From: Homarus americanus
Taxonomy: Eukaryota; Arthropoda; Malacostraca; Decapoda; Nephropidae
Length of the DNA: 64,000 bases
Direction of reading: 5' to 3'
Assembly: GCF_018991925.1 (NCBI RefSeq)
Contig: NW_024722158.1
Coordinates: forward strand, 1,068,632-1,132,631
Part shown: one piece after another, positions 14,232-25,608 of the stretch
Layout of the letters: every line of letters begins with the position of its first letter
How positions within the stretch are numbered: the first letter of the stretch is position 1
Translations under genes and position numbers: made by a program
The notes under the pieces: generated by a model
The model's input: only the letters and a program-made list of their open reading frames with translations
Database searches by the model: none
Told to the model about the DNA's origin: nothing

Positions 14232-14495
14232 CAGTATCTTGGTAAACTCTTACGTAATACCATAATTGATTTTTTTTTTCTGAGAAACTTTATGCTGTTG
14301 TTAAAAGTTTTGTGAACACGAAAGAATAAAAATATTGGCCAGAACAAATAAAGTGAAACCACATAAAATATCTACAAGTTAGTTAAGGTATATATGGTAT
14401 ACGGTAAGTTTGTTTTTAGTGTATCAATGAGGGTGATTTTTTAAATTATTTACAGGAGGCAATTACTGTATAATAATAATTATATTAGATATTGT
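14232..14495. repeat. Spacer, copy 2 of a compound duplication
   Basis: Second copy of the 13373-13635 sequence, offset by about 860 bp, with small indels. It again joins the 40-bp unit to the 20-bp array. Confidence 0.93.
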
Positions 14496-17400
14496 GATGG
14501 TTACAGTGGTGGTGTGGTGGTTGCTGTGGTTACTGTGGTGTTGTGGTGGTTACTGTAGTGTTGTGGTGGTTACTGTGGTGTTGTGGTTGTTACAGTGGTG
14601 GTGTGGTGGTTACTGTGGTGTTGTGGTGGTTACTGTGGTGTTGTGGTGGTTACAGTGGTGGTGTGGTGGTTACAGTGGTGGTGTGGTGGTTACTGTGGTG
14701 TTGTGGTTACAGTGGTGTTTTGGTGGTTACTGTGGTGTTGTGGTGGTTACTGTGGTGTTGTGGTGGTTACTGTGGTGTGTGGTGGTTACAGTGGTGGTGT
14801 GGTGGTTACTGTAGTGTTGTGGTGGTTACTGTGGTGTGGTGGTTACTGTGGTGTTGTGGTGGTTGTGTGGTGTGGTGGTTACAGTGGTGTTGTGGTGGTT
14901 ACTGTGGTGTTGTGTTGGTTACAGTGGTGGTGTGGTGGTTACTGTGGTGTTGTGGTGGTTACTGGTGTTGTGGTGGTTACTGTGGTGTTGTGGTGGTTAC
15001 AGTGGTGTTGTGGTGGTTAGCTGTGGTGTTGTGGTTGTTACAGGTGGTGGTGTGGTGGTTTTGTAGTGTTGTGGTGGTTACTGTGGTGTTGTGGTGGTGT
15101 GGTTACAGTGGTGGTGTGGTGGTTACTGTGGTGTTGTGGTGGTTACTGTGGTGTTGTGGTGGTTACTGTGGTGTTGTGGTTGTTACAGTGGTGGTGTGGT
15201 GGTTACTGTAGTGTTGTGAGGTGGTTACTGTGGTGTTGTGGTTGTTACAGTGGTGGTGTGGTGGTTACAGTGGTGTTGTGGTGGTTACTGTGGTGTTGTG
15301 GTGGTTACTGTAGTGTTGTGGTGGTTACTGTGGTGTTGTGGTGGTTACTGTGGTGTTGTGGTTGTTACAGTGGTGGTGTGGTGGTTACTGTGGTGTTGTG
15401 GTGGTTACTGTGGTGTTGTGGTGGTTACAGTGGTGGTGTGGTGGTTACTGTGTTGTGGTGGTTGCTGTGGTGTTGTGGTGGTTACGGTGGTGTGGTGGTT
15501 ACAGTGGTGTTGTGGTGGTTACAGTGGTGGTGTGGTGGTTACTGTAGTGTTGTGGTGGTTTCTTAGTGTTGTGGTGGTTACTGTGGTGTTGTGGGTTGTT
15601 ACAGTGTGGTGTGGTGGTTGCTGTAGTGTTGTGGTGGTTACTGTGGTGTTGTGGTGGTTACAGTGGTGGTGTGGTGTTGGTTACTGTGGTGTTGTGGTGG
15701 TTACTGTGGTGTTGTGGGTGGTTACTGTGGTGTTGTGGTTGTTACGGTGGTGTGTGGTGGTTACTGTGGTGTTGTGGTTAGTTACTGTGGTGTTGTGGTG
15801 GTTACAGTGGTGGTGTGGTGGTTACTGTGGTGTTGTGGTGGTTACTGTGGTGTTGTGGTGGTTACTGTGGTGTTGTGGTGGTTACAGTGGTGTTGTGGTG
15901 GTTACAGTGGTGTTGTGGTGGTTACTGTGGTGGTTATTGGTGGTTACAGTGGTGTTTGTGGTGGTTTACTGTGGTGTTGTGTTTGTTTAGTGGTGGTGTG
16001 GTGGTTTACTGTGGTGTTGTGGTGGTTACTGTGGTGTTTGTGGTGGTTACAGTGGTGTTGTGGTGGTGGTTTACAGTGGTGTTGTGGTGGTTTACAGTGG
16101 TGTTGTGGTGGTTTACAGTGGTGTTGTGGTGGTTACAGTGGTGTTGTGGTGGTTACAGTGGTGTTGTGGTGGTTACTGTGGTGTTGTGGTGGTTACTGTG
16201 GTGTTGTGGTGGTTACAGTGGTGTTGTGGTGGTTTAGTTGTGTGGGTGGTTACTGTGGTGTTGTGGTGGTTACAGTGGTGTTGTGGTGGTTTGATGGTGT
16301 TGTGGTGGTTACAGTGGTGTTTCGGTGGTTACAGTGGTGTTGTGGTGTGGTTACAGTGGTGTTGTGGTGGTTACTGTGGTGTTGTGGTGGTTACAGTGGT
16401 GTTGTGGGTGGTTACTGTGGTGTTGTGGTGGTTGCTGTGGTGTTGTGGTGGTTACGGTGGTGTTGGTTGTTACAGTGGTGTTGTGGTGGTTACAGTGGGT
16501 GTTGTGGTGGTTACAGTGGTGTTGTGGTTTTGGTGGTGTTGTGGTGGTTACTGTGGTGTGGTGGTTACAGTGGTGTTGTGGTGGTTTACTGTGGTGTTGT
16601 GGTGGTTACTGTGGTGTTGTGGTGGTTACAGTGGTGTTGTGGTGGTTACTGTGGTGTTGTGGTGGTTACTGTGGTGTTGTGGTGGTTGCAGTGGTGTTGT
16701 GGTGGTTACTGTGTTGGTGGTTTACAGTGGTGTTGTGGTGGTTACAGTGGTGTTGTGGTGGTTTATGGTGGTGTTGTGGTGGTTACGGTGTTGGTGTTGT
16801 GGTGGGTTGCTGTAGTGTTGTGGTGGTTACAGTGGTGTTGTGGTGGTTACTGTGGTGTTGTGGTGGTGGTTACTGTGGTGTTGTGGTGGTTACTGTGTGG
16901 TGTTGTGGGTTACTGTGGTGTTGTGGTGGTTGTGTGGTTGTTGTGGTGGTTACAGTGGTGTTGTGGTGGTTGGTGGTGTTGTGGTGGTTACTGTGTTGTG
17001 GTGGTTACTGTGGTGTTGTGGTGGTTACTGTGGTGTTGTGGTGGTTACAGTGGTGTTGTGGTGGTTGGTGGTGTTGTGGTGGTTACTGTGGTGTTGTGGT
17101 GGTTACTGTGGTGTTGTGGTGGTTCCTGTGGTGTTGTGGTGGTTACAGTGGTGTTGTGGTGGTAACTGTGGTGTTGTGTTGGTTACAGTGGTGTTGTGGT
17201 GGTTACAGTGGTGTTGTGGTGGTTACAGTGGTGTTGTGGTGGTTACTGTAGTGTTGTGGTGGTTACAGTGGTGTTGTGGTGGTTACAGTGGTGTTGTGGT
17301 GGTTACAGTGGTGTTGTGGTTACTGTGGTGTTGTGGTGGTTACAGTGTGGTGTTGTGTTGGTTACACTGGTGTTGTGGTGGTTACTGTGGTGTTGTGGTG

Positions 17401-17925
17401 GTTACAGTGGGTGTTGTGGGTGGTTACAGTGGTGTTGTGGTGGTTACAGTGGTGTTGTGGTGGTTACTGTGGTGTTGTGTGGTGGTTACAGTGGTGTTGT
17501 GGTGGTTACTGTGGTGTTGTGTTGGTTACTGTAGTGTTGTGGTGGTTACAGGGGTGTTGTGGTGGTTACAGTGGTGTTGTGGTGGTTTCTGTGGTGTTGT
17601 GGTGGTTACAGTGGTGTTGTGTTGGTTACACTGGTGTTGTGTTGGTTACTGTGGTGTTGTGGTGGTTACTGTGGTGTTGTGGTTGTTACAGTGTTGTTGT
17701 GTTGGTTACAGTGGTGTTGTGGTGGTTACTGTGGTGTTGTGATGGTTACAGTGGTATTGTGTTGGTTACAGTGGTGTTGTGATGGTTACTGCGGTGTTGT
17801 GATGGTTACAGCGGTGTTGTGATGGTTACAGTGGTATTGTGTTGGTTACAGTGGTGTTGTGGTGGTTACAGCGGTGTTGTGATGGTTACAGTGGTGTTGT
17901 GGTGGTTACTGTGGTGTTGTTTGTA
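14496..17925. repeat. 20-bp G/T-rich tandem array, main block
   Basis: About 170 copies of the 20-bp unit (core GTGTTGTGGTGGTTAC). The left part often has GGTGGTGTGG variants; from about 15.9 kb the ACAGTGGTGTTG type dominates, and near the right edge GTGATGG variants appear. The + strand is almost free of C and poor in A. Open frames of up to 504 codons made of Val/Leu/Trp/Gly/Cys repeats are artefacts of the period. Confidence 0.96.
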
Positions 17926-17989
17926 GGGTACTACAGTTTTGTAAAGGACATTACTATAACCCAGTATTTAATTTGCTCAGCACATTATG
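17926..17989. other. Short unique junction between arrays
   Basis: About 64 bp of non-repetitive sequence joining the 20-bp array to the pentanucleotide array; no feature is seen. Confidence 0.6.
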
Positions 17990-19130
17990 GTACAGTGCAC
18001 TATAGTACTGCACTGTACAGTACAGTACTGTACTGTACTGTACAGTACAGTACTGCACCGTGCAGCAGTGTACTGTACTGTACAGTTCACCGCTGCACTG
18101 TACAGTACAGTACTGTACTGTACTGTACAGTACATGCTACAACTGTACAGTGCAGTACAGTACTGTACTGCACTGTACAGTGCAGTGCAGTACAGCACAT
18201 TACAGTACAGTGCAGTACATTTCAGTACAGTGCAGTAATATACTGTACAGTACAGTGCTGCACGGTGCAGTACAGTACCCTACTGTACAGTACTGTATAG
18301 TACAGTACAGCACATTACAGTACAGTGCAGTACAGTACAGTACAGTGTAGTACTGTACAGTTCTGCTGTACTGCACTGCACTGTACTGTTCTATACAGTA
18401 CTGTACAGAACACACTGTACTGCACTGTACAGTAGAGTACAGTACAGTGCAGCACAGTGCAGTACTGTATAGTACAGTGCAGTACAGTACTGTACAGTAC
18501 AGTACTGTATAGTAATACATTGCAGTACAGTACAGCACTGTACAGTACAGTGCAGCACAGTGCAGTACTGTACAGTACAGTACAGCACAGTACAGTATAG
18601 TACTGTACAGTACAGTACAGTGCAGTAATGTACTGTACAGTACAGTGCAGTACAGTGCAGTACTGTACAGTACAGTGCTGCACGTTGCAGTACAGTACTC
18701 TACTGTACAGTACAGTACAGTACAGCACATTACAGTACAGTGCAGTACAGTACAGTACAGTACACTGCAGTTGCTGTACAGTTCTGCTGCACTGTACTGT
18801 TCTATACAGTACTGTACAGAACAGTACTGCACTGTGCTGCACTGCTGTACCAGTAGAGTACAGTGCAGCATATGATACTGTATAGTACAGTGCAGTACAG
18901 TACAGTACAGTACAGTACTGTATAGTACAGTACATTGCAGTACAGTACTGTACAGTACAGTGTTGCGGTGCAGTACAGTACTGTGCAGTACAGTACAGTA
19001 CTGTACAGTACAGTACAGTGCAGTACAGTACTGTGCAGTACAGTACGACACTGCAGTACAGTGGTCAGTAATGCAGTGATTGATACAGTCTGATGCTGGT
19101 ACAGTGCTGCACGTTGCAGTGATATCTGCG
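17990..19130. repeat. Orientation-switching pentanucleotide array (ACAGT/ACTGT)
   Basis: Runs of GTACAGTACAGT alternate with runs of ACTGTACTGT, its reverse complement, and with GTGCAGT/GTGCTGC variants. Each switch sits on a palindromic AGTACT or TGTACA, so the block is close to self-complementary at many scales. Longer cassettes recur, for example around 18360-18420 and 18775-18840 (CTGTTCTATACAGTACTGTA). Tyr/Cys/Thr/Val-rich open frames on both strands are artefacts. Confidence 0.95.
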
Positions 19131-19735
19131 CAGTACAGTACAGTACATTACAGTACAGTACAGTACATTACAGTACAGTACATTACATTACAGTACAGTA
19201 CATTACAGTACAGTACAGTACATTACAGTACATTACATTACAGTACAGTACATTACAGTACAGTACAGTACATTACAGTACAGTACAGTACATTACATTA
19301 CAGTACATTACAGTACAGTACAGTACAGTACAGTACATTACATTACAGTACAGTACATTACATTACAGTACAGTACATTACAGTACATTACAGTACAGTA
19401 CAGCACAGTACAGGGCAGTACAGGGCAGCACAGTGCAGTACTGTTCTGTACAGTACTGTATAGAACAGTACAGTACAGTACATTACAGTACAGTACATTA
19501 CATTACAGTACAGTACAGTACAGTACATTACAGTACAGTACATTACATTACAGTACAGTACATTACAGTACAGTACAGTACATTACAGTACAGTACAGTA
19601 CATTACAGTACATTACAGTACAGCACAGTACAGGGCAGTACAGGGCAGCACAGTACAGTACATTACAGTACATTACAGTACAGCACAGTACAGGGCAGTA
19701 CAGGGCAGCACAGTACAGCACAGTACTGGGCAGAA
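19131..19735. repeat. CAGTACATTA-type array with 60-bp higher-order unit
   Basis: A mostly single-orientation pentamer array in which ACAGT alternates with ACATT. A longer unit with CAGCACAGTACAGGGCAGTA appears at about 19401, 19621 and 19681, the last two exactly 60 bp apart. It ends at GCACAGTACTGGGCAG. Confidence 0.93.
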
Positions 19736-20098
19736 GTCAACCTGTGTTGTGGACCTGTGGTCGTCTTTAAAAGTTTGTATCGTTGTCTTTGTCAATTTAA
19801 CTGTGTAGTTTTGTCATTTATAACTTTAAGAGTTGGTTTTTTTTTTAGATTTTATTCCTATTTTATTTTTCAAAGTTCTATACAGTTAAGTTTATTGTGT
19901 GTAAAGGTTTGTAAAATATCAAACAGCGGTGTTACTCCTGGAGCACTCCACCTACTGTAGTCACTAAGTTGTCTGGTGCCGCTCCCTTACGCTTGCTGCC
20001 AGACAGAGAACGACTGGTCTCTGTACATTGTTTTAGAAAATGTTTTTATCCATAATTTATTTCAAATAAGTTTTAAGGTCTGTTGTTGTCCTATTTAT
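19736..20098. other. Unique sequence between arrays
   Basis: No gene, splice-site pair with coding frame, or known repeat is recognised. It contains T-rich tracts around 19830-19875. Confidence 0.5.
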
Positions 20099-20525
20099 TG
20101 TGACCCATGAGAGCCCCTCCCTGCCCATGGTGCAGTACAGTCTTCCTGACACACTGTGACCCATTTGAGCCCCTCCCTGCCCATGATGCAGTACAGTCCT
20201 CCTGACACACTGTGACCCATGAGAGCCCCTCCCTGCCCATGATGCAGTACAGTCTTCCTGACACACTGTGACCCATGAGAGCCCCTCCCTGCCCATGATG
20301 CAGTACAGTCCTCCTGACACACTGTGACCCATGAGAGCCCCTCCCTGCCCATGATGCAGTACAGTCTTCCTGACACACTGTGACCCATGAGAGCCCCTCC
20401 CTGCCCATGATGCAGTACAGTCTTCCTGACACACTGTGACCCATGAGAGCCCCTCCCTGCCCATGATGCAGTACAGTCCTCCTGACACACTGTGACCCAT
20501 GAGAGCCCCTCCATGCCCATGACAC
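20099..20525. repeat. 56-bp tandem repeat, about 7.6 copies
   Basis: Unit contains TGACCCATGAGAGCCCCTCC and GATGCAGTACAGTC; starts are spaced 56 bp apart (20101, 20157, 20213 and so on). CTTCCT/CTCCT variants alternate. The last copy is shortened. Open frames on the minus strand repeat every 56 residues because three units restore the frame; no protein is inferred. Confidence 0.95.
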
Positions 20526-20619
20526 ACTGTGACCACCTGGAAAAATGTATCACCTCTGATGTGTCTGCTTATACTGGTGCAGCAAATTGTGCTGTACACT
20601 GTACAGTATGTACATTGTT

Positions 20620-20880
20620 GTGTGTCATTGTGTACACTGTATTGTGTACCATAGTGCACACTGTAGTGTGTACCATAGTGCACACTGTAGTGTGTACCAT
20701 AGTGTACACTGTAGTGTGTACCATAGTGCACACTGTAGTGTGTACCATAGTGCACACTGTAGTGTGTACCATAGTGCACACTGTAGTGTGTACCATAGTG
20801 TACACTGTAGTGTGTACCATAGTGTACACTGTAGTGTGTACCATAGTGTACACTGTAGTGTGTACCATAATGTGTATGGT
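20620..20880. repeat. 24-bp tandem repeat, about 10 copies
   Basis: Unit contains TGTGTACCATAGTGCACACT; GTGCACACT and GTGTACACT variants alternate, and starts are 24 bp apart (20645, 20669 and so on). The unit is rich in short palindromes (GTGCAC, GTGTACAC). Open frames with an 8-residue repeat are artefacts. Confidence 0.95.
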
Positions 20881-22264
20881 GGTGGTGTTAGTCATAGTGG
20901 CAGGTGATCTTGGTACCTCTGTCCTTCAGCTTCACACCAACACTTTACAGTTTTCAGTCTGTTTTCCTGTAAACATTTTAACCAAATAATGCATGGCTGT
21001 GTTATAAATGTTATTAGCTGATGTTTGTTTATAATTCACGAGCCGTCTTAACTTGAGCTTATTGTCTTGACGTGGACAGATGCTTTAGTAACAGTTTTAT
21101 GCATGATTATAACTATTCTTTTGTTAGTCCAAGCAACCACTGCCTTACATATGGGTGCATCTATAATAACTTTGGATAAAATATTACACATACAGTAATG
21201 TACTGTAGCAAGATCATGTTTTTGTACACCCATTTGTAAGGTGTTTTATGTGAACAGAAGCCTTAACCTTTATTTTTGGCATTTAATATTTTTTGTTTAC
21301 CAATCTAATTCACCCAACCCTCTTTCTTATAGGACAATTTAGACATCATGGGACTTTACAAGCCTGAAATATTTTGTTGATGAGGTAAAGACCATACAAT
21401 CCTGTGCATGCTCAAAGGTTAGCAGGGCGGAATGACTGGTACTGTACTATACTACAAGAAACACAGGAAAGAGATACTGTTGGATGACTGTTACAACTCT
21501 CGTTGTGGCTCTTGTCATGCCAAAGCTCAGTGTCACATAAGGTCTCACCTCACATATTAATTATTTAAGTTCCTTTCTTACCTCTTTATTCAGTCTGTAA
21601 AGCCGTTATGTGGTAACTATTTCGTGTTAAATAGTTTATGGTTTTCTACGAACAGAATTCAAAATTTTTACTGGTTACAGTATATTCTATTTATATTTAC
21701 AATATTTCTGTTAAAAAAATGATTACATATACAGTACTGTAAAAAAGTCATAAATATTATTACTGTACAGTACATTCATTAGTGCAGTTTGACAGCACTA
21801 CGCTGTATTATGATGTTTGAAGAGTAAATAAAATGAAAGTTTACATTAGTACTGAGCTGAGGGCACTACAGTACAGTACCTTGGAAGGTTAAGCATGCTT
21901 TTATCTCCCTTCAGTATTGACCGAGGGTTCTCCTGCCTCATACTTCCATCACTTGTGGCTGCATGACTCTACACACTCCACTTCAACTGTGTTTCTGTTG
22001 TTCCTCACGTGATATGTGGGGGTCTTCTTCTCTACTTTACTGCATCAGCATCTTGGGTTGGATGCATTGTTGTTTTTCTCTTTTGTGTCCCTGTTTCTGA
22101 CACTTCAGGGCTATCAAGAAATTTTTCCCCTCTTTGGGGTCTTCTCTAGTCTCTCGTCTACAACATCTTACTCCTTCGGGGAGCTCCCCTCTGAGGGGGC
22201 TGGACATGACCAAGTCTCTCCCGTCCCTCCTGTTGCCACGTGTCTCCCTTCCCGATCTTGCTTT
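20881..22264. other. AT-rich sequence without recognised gene
   Basis: Ordinary AT-rich intergenic or intronic sequence with scattered ACAGTACTGTA words. A splice-like pair at 21333-21384 is interrupted by stops in all frames (see rejected items). Confidence 0.5.
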
Positions 22265-22415
22265 CTTCCACTCCCCATCTCCCTTCCCCTCCCCATCTCC
22301 CTTCCCCTCCCCATCTCCCTTCCCCTCCCCATCTCCCTTCCCCTCCCCATCTCCCTTCCCCGTACTCTGTAGCATCGGTGAAATTTTCTCCAAGTTTCAA
22401 ATCATGTAAAATGTC

Positions 22416-22461
<46 letters not shown>

Positions 22462-22462
22462 C
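22265..22462. repeat. 18-bp polypyrimidine minisatellite and TG/AG microsatellite
   Basis: About five copies of an 18-bp CCCCATCTCCCTTCCCCT unit (22265-22360), then (TG)n at about 22417-22437 directly joined to (AG)n at about 22438-22461. Open frames on either strand (Pro/Ser/Leu or Gly/Arg repeats) are by-products. Confidence 0.92.
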
Positions 22463-23197
22463 TCTGCACTGACAGTGTGACCAGTGAGCCTCACTAAGAT
22501 GCCATGCATTTTATGGGGAAGTTTGTAACTAATGCTGATACTAACATAACTTGGCTCTTGTCTGTGTAGTGCAGTTTTTCATTATTCTTGTTTTCAGGTA
22601 AGAATTTGTAGATTGGCTCACTTCTGGCTACAAGTATACAAGTGGAGGAGTGATTCTAAGGCTCCATGTTATGACCCAGACTGGAGTGGATGACTCAGGT
22701 TCCTGCCAGAATTAATCTTCAGTCGAAATCCTTATACAGTAATCTCAAGAAATAGTGGCGAGTTTTTTGTAAACAGCATCCTCCATTGGAGCCTTTAAAG
22801 GGTTCCTCCCAGAGACAGAATGAGTGTGTAGACCTTGTGTGCAGCATCACCTTTGCTTGTCTTGGCTACAAACGGGGTTAGCTGGATCAGTTTTAGCTGT
22901 CTCGTATCATACACCAGGGAACTGAGTCACCAGTTCTGGTCTTGGCCATAAGACGGGAGTCTCGATCAGTTCTCCATTTATGAGATTCTGACCATGGTGG
23001 GTGACTATGAAAGTGTGTAGGAGAAAGGTGGACAAGAAAGGCCCCTGGATGCCACTAGGCAAAACTAACTGAAACACCTACAGTACTACAAGGGAAAATT
23101 CATCTGTACAAGCATCCCATTGCATAATTTTTTTATTTAAGAATTACCTAAACTGACAACTATGTACACTCACTAAAAGATTATTCTTCACCTTTAC
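22463..23197. other. Unique sequence, no gene recognised
   Basis: I searched for a CH-domain exon here and saw none; short open frames only. Confidence 0.45.
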
Positions 23198-23515
23198 GGG
23201 TTATACACTATGAAGCACCGGACCAATGGGGTTATACACTATGAAGCACCCGACCAATGAGGTTATACACTATGAAGCACCGGACTAATGGGGTTATACA
23301 CTATGAAGCACCGGACCAATGGGGTTATACACTATGAAGCACCGGACCAATGGGGTTATACACTATGAAGCACCGGACCAATGGGGTTATACACTATGAA
23401 GCACCGGACCAATGGGGTTATACACTATGAAGCACCGGACCAATGGGGTTATACACTATGAAGCACCGGACCAATGGGGTTATACACTATGAAGCACCGG
23501 ACCAATGAGGTTATA
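23198..23515. repeat. 31-bp tandem repeat, about 10 copies
   Basis: Unit contains TTATACACTATGAAGCACCG followed by GACCAATGGGG; starts are 31 bp apart (23201, 23232 and so on). Very homogeneous, with single-base variants (CCCGACC, GGACTAA, ATGAGG), which suggests recent amplification. Confidence 0.95.
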
Positions 23516-23794
23516 ACACTCATCACGGGTTCTGTCGCAGTGATTGTTGTGGATGGTTTCGGAGCTAAGGGTGCACAATATTTTTGAGTGAGTTTACCTC
23601 CCAGCTGACTACCATGTACACTCAGAGGCTCTGTATGTGCATGTACATGTACAGAGTGTCTGTGCATTCTTTACTCTCATTACCATGAAACAGACTCAAT
23701 TTGACCTTTGGTCTTACAAAAACTGGCTCTTGTTAGTCTATTTTAGGTGAGATAAAGTAACACTCCTTACCAGAGAGATCCTGCCCCTCAGCTT

Positions 23795-24255
23795 ACAGTG
23801 TTGGCTGACAGTGAGAAGATCATGTACAGTGTATGAGCTTACAGTGTTGGCTGACACTAATGTACAGTGTATGATCTTACAGTGTTGGCTGACAGTGAGA
23901 AGATCATGTAGTGTATGAGCTTACAGTGTTGGCTGACACTAATGTACAGTGTATGATCTTACAGTGTTGGCTGACAGTGAGAAGATCATGTACAGTGTAT
24001 GAGCTTACAGTGTTGGCTGACAGTGAGAAGATCATGTACAGTGTATGATCTTACAGTGTTGGCTGACACTATTGTACAGTGTATGATCTTACAGTGTTGG
24101 CTGACAGTGAGAAGATCATGTACAGTGTATGAGCTTACAGTGTTGGCTGACACTGTGTACAGTGTATGAGCTTACAGTGTTGGCTGTTACTGAGTAGATC
24201 ATGTACAGTGTATGCAAGGCTTACAGTGTTGGCTGACAGTGAGAAGATCATGCAA
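23795..24255. repeat. 46/38-bp two-form minisatellite
   Basis: About 11 units with CTTACAGTGTTGGCTGACA. A long form (46 bp) carries GTGAGAAGATCATGTACAG; a short form (38 bp) has CTAATGTACAG instead. Long and short forms alternate irregularly, with GAGCTT or GATCTT between units. The last copy leads into unique sequence. Confidence 0.9.
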
Positions 24256-25390
24256 AAATTTTCAACACCAAAATATTTGCCAGACATCTATGGGACTAAA
24301 GGATATTTCTGGACCTACAATACTGTATATCTGAAAAAGTCATCCAATGAAAAGATGATGATGGTTGCTCAAGCTAGGTTGAGGACTCTTTTTAAGTTCA
24401 GTTAGTGTAAGTTTTAACCTTTGTGACTCTGTCTTGAATAACCAATACTGTACCTGCATATGGGACGACCTTACAGGTGTAGGTGGGAAAGGATCCTGTT
24501 TATCACTGTTGTAGCTACACTATGAGTCACCCAGGAAGGTCATAACATATATTCTTGTTTTCTCTCTGCCATTAGTATTATCACTTGTATTGTCTAGCTT
24601 AACATTGTTCATGTATGGTGATAGTTGTTGCTTTTACCTTGTTCTGTTTCTCAGTGCTGTGCTGTGCTGTGCTGTGCTGTACTGTAGTGGTTGTGGTCAC
24701 TTATCTTCTCGTTGGTCACAGCAGCTGGCATCATGCTCAACTGAGAGTGGTGTAACTTGCCCCTGAACCAGTGTTGTCTGTTCTTTTTAGAGGCATTAGC
24801 CAACCCGGGGATGTAATAATAATAATAATAATTCACAGTAAATAAAATTAATAATACAAATAAAAAAATAAAATAATAGAATAATAATGATAACAATAAT
24901 ATTAGTAATAATAATAACAATAATAACGATATACAAAAATGAAAAGAAAAAGATCAATAGTGAGAAACAATATATGTATGTTGTGTTGTCAATAGTAAGA
25001 GAAACAATTGAAACCCTGCAATTGTGTGAAAATGAGGCAGAAAGTCAGATCATCAACCTGGGACTTGGTCACATATGGCAGTAGGGTCTACCATTAGACA
25101 ACACATTATGCTTCCAATATCTTCCCAGGCAGTAGTACCTCCCTGTTTGGTAGCTGCCCACCACCTACTAATGGTGGTGATTACACAGTTAATTTTTGCT
25201 TTATTTAATAACAAATACTATTACATGATAAGTGGGGAATAAATATACACAGGTGTGCCTGATGTGTTGGCCACAGTGAAGGTTGTACAGTAATTGTTTG
25301 ATGCAGGAGAGGACCTACAGCAGTTGGCCCCAGTGGATGGCCAACCTGTACCACCAATGTAACTCATCAATCAAACAACTGTAAATATTG
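24256..25390. other. AT-rich sequence with microsatellites
   Basis: Contains a (TGTGC)n run at about 24656-24685 and an (ATA/ATAATA)n tract at about 24815-24930. No gene is recognised; the open frames here follow the microsatellites. Confidence 0.5.
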
Positions 25391-25608
25391 GAGTGACCAT
25401 GGAGGTACCTGTTATGAGTGACCATGGAGGTACCTGTTATGAGTGACCATGGAGGTACCTGGTATGAGTGACCATGGAGGTACCTGTTATGAGTGACCAT
25501 GGAGGTACCTGTAATGAGTGACCATGGAGGTACCTGTAATGAGTGACCATGGAGGTACCTGTTATGAGTGACCATGGAGGTACCTGTTATGAGTGACCAT
25601 GGAGGTAC
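25391..25608. repeat. 25-bp tandem repeat, about 9 copies
   Basis: Unit contains GAGTGACCATGGAGGTACCT followed by GTTAT or GTAAT; starts are 25 bp apart (25391, 25416 and so on). Each copy has NcoI-like CCATGG and KpnI-like GGTACC palindromes. Confidence 0.95.

Noticed and set aside
13672..17822. Long Val/Leu/Trp/Gly/Cys-rich frames, up to 504 codons
   Set aside because: Pure translation of the 20-bp unit; overlapping frames show the same pattern.
18200..19051. 283-codon Tyr/Cys/Thr/Leu frame on the minus strand
   Set aside because: The pentanucleotide array avoids stops; an artefact.
20057..20779. 240-codon repeat frame on the minus strand
   Set aside because: Consists of the 56-bp and 24-bp arrays only; three overlapping frames are equally open.
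21333..21384. Exon-like segment with CTTATAG acceptor and GAG|GTAAAG donor
   Set aside because: All three frames contain a stop within 52 bp, so it cannot be an internal coding exon of MICALL.
22016..22497. Open frames over the polypyrimidine repeat
   Set aside because: Both strands open because of the 18-bp unit; not conserved-looking.
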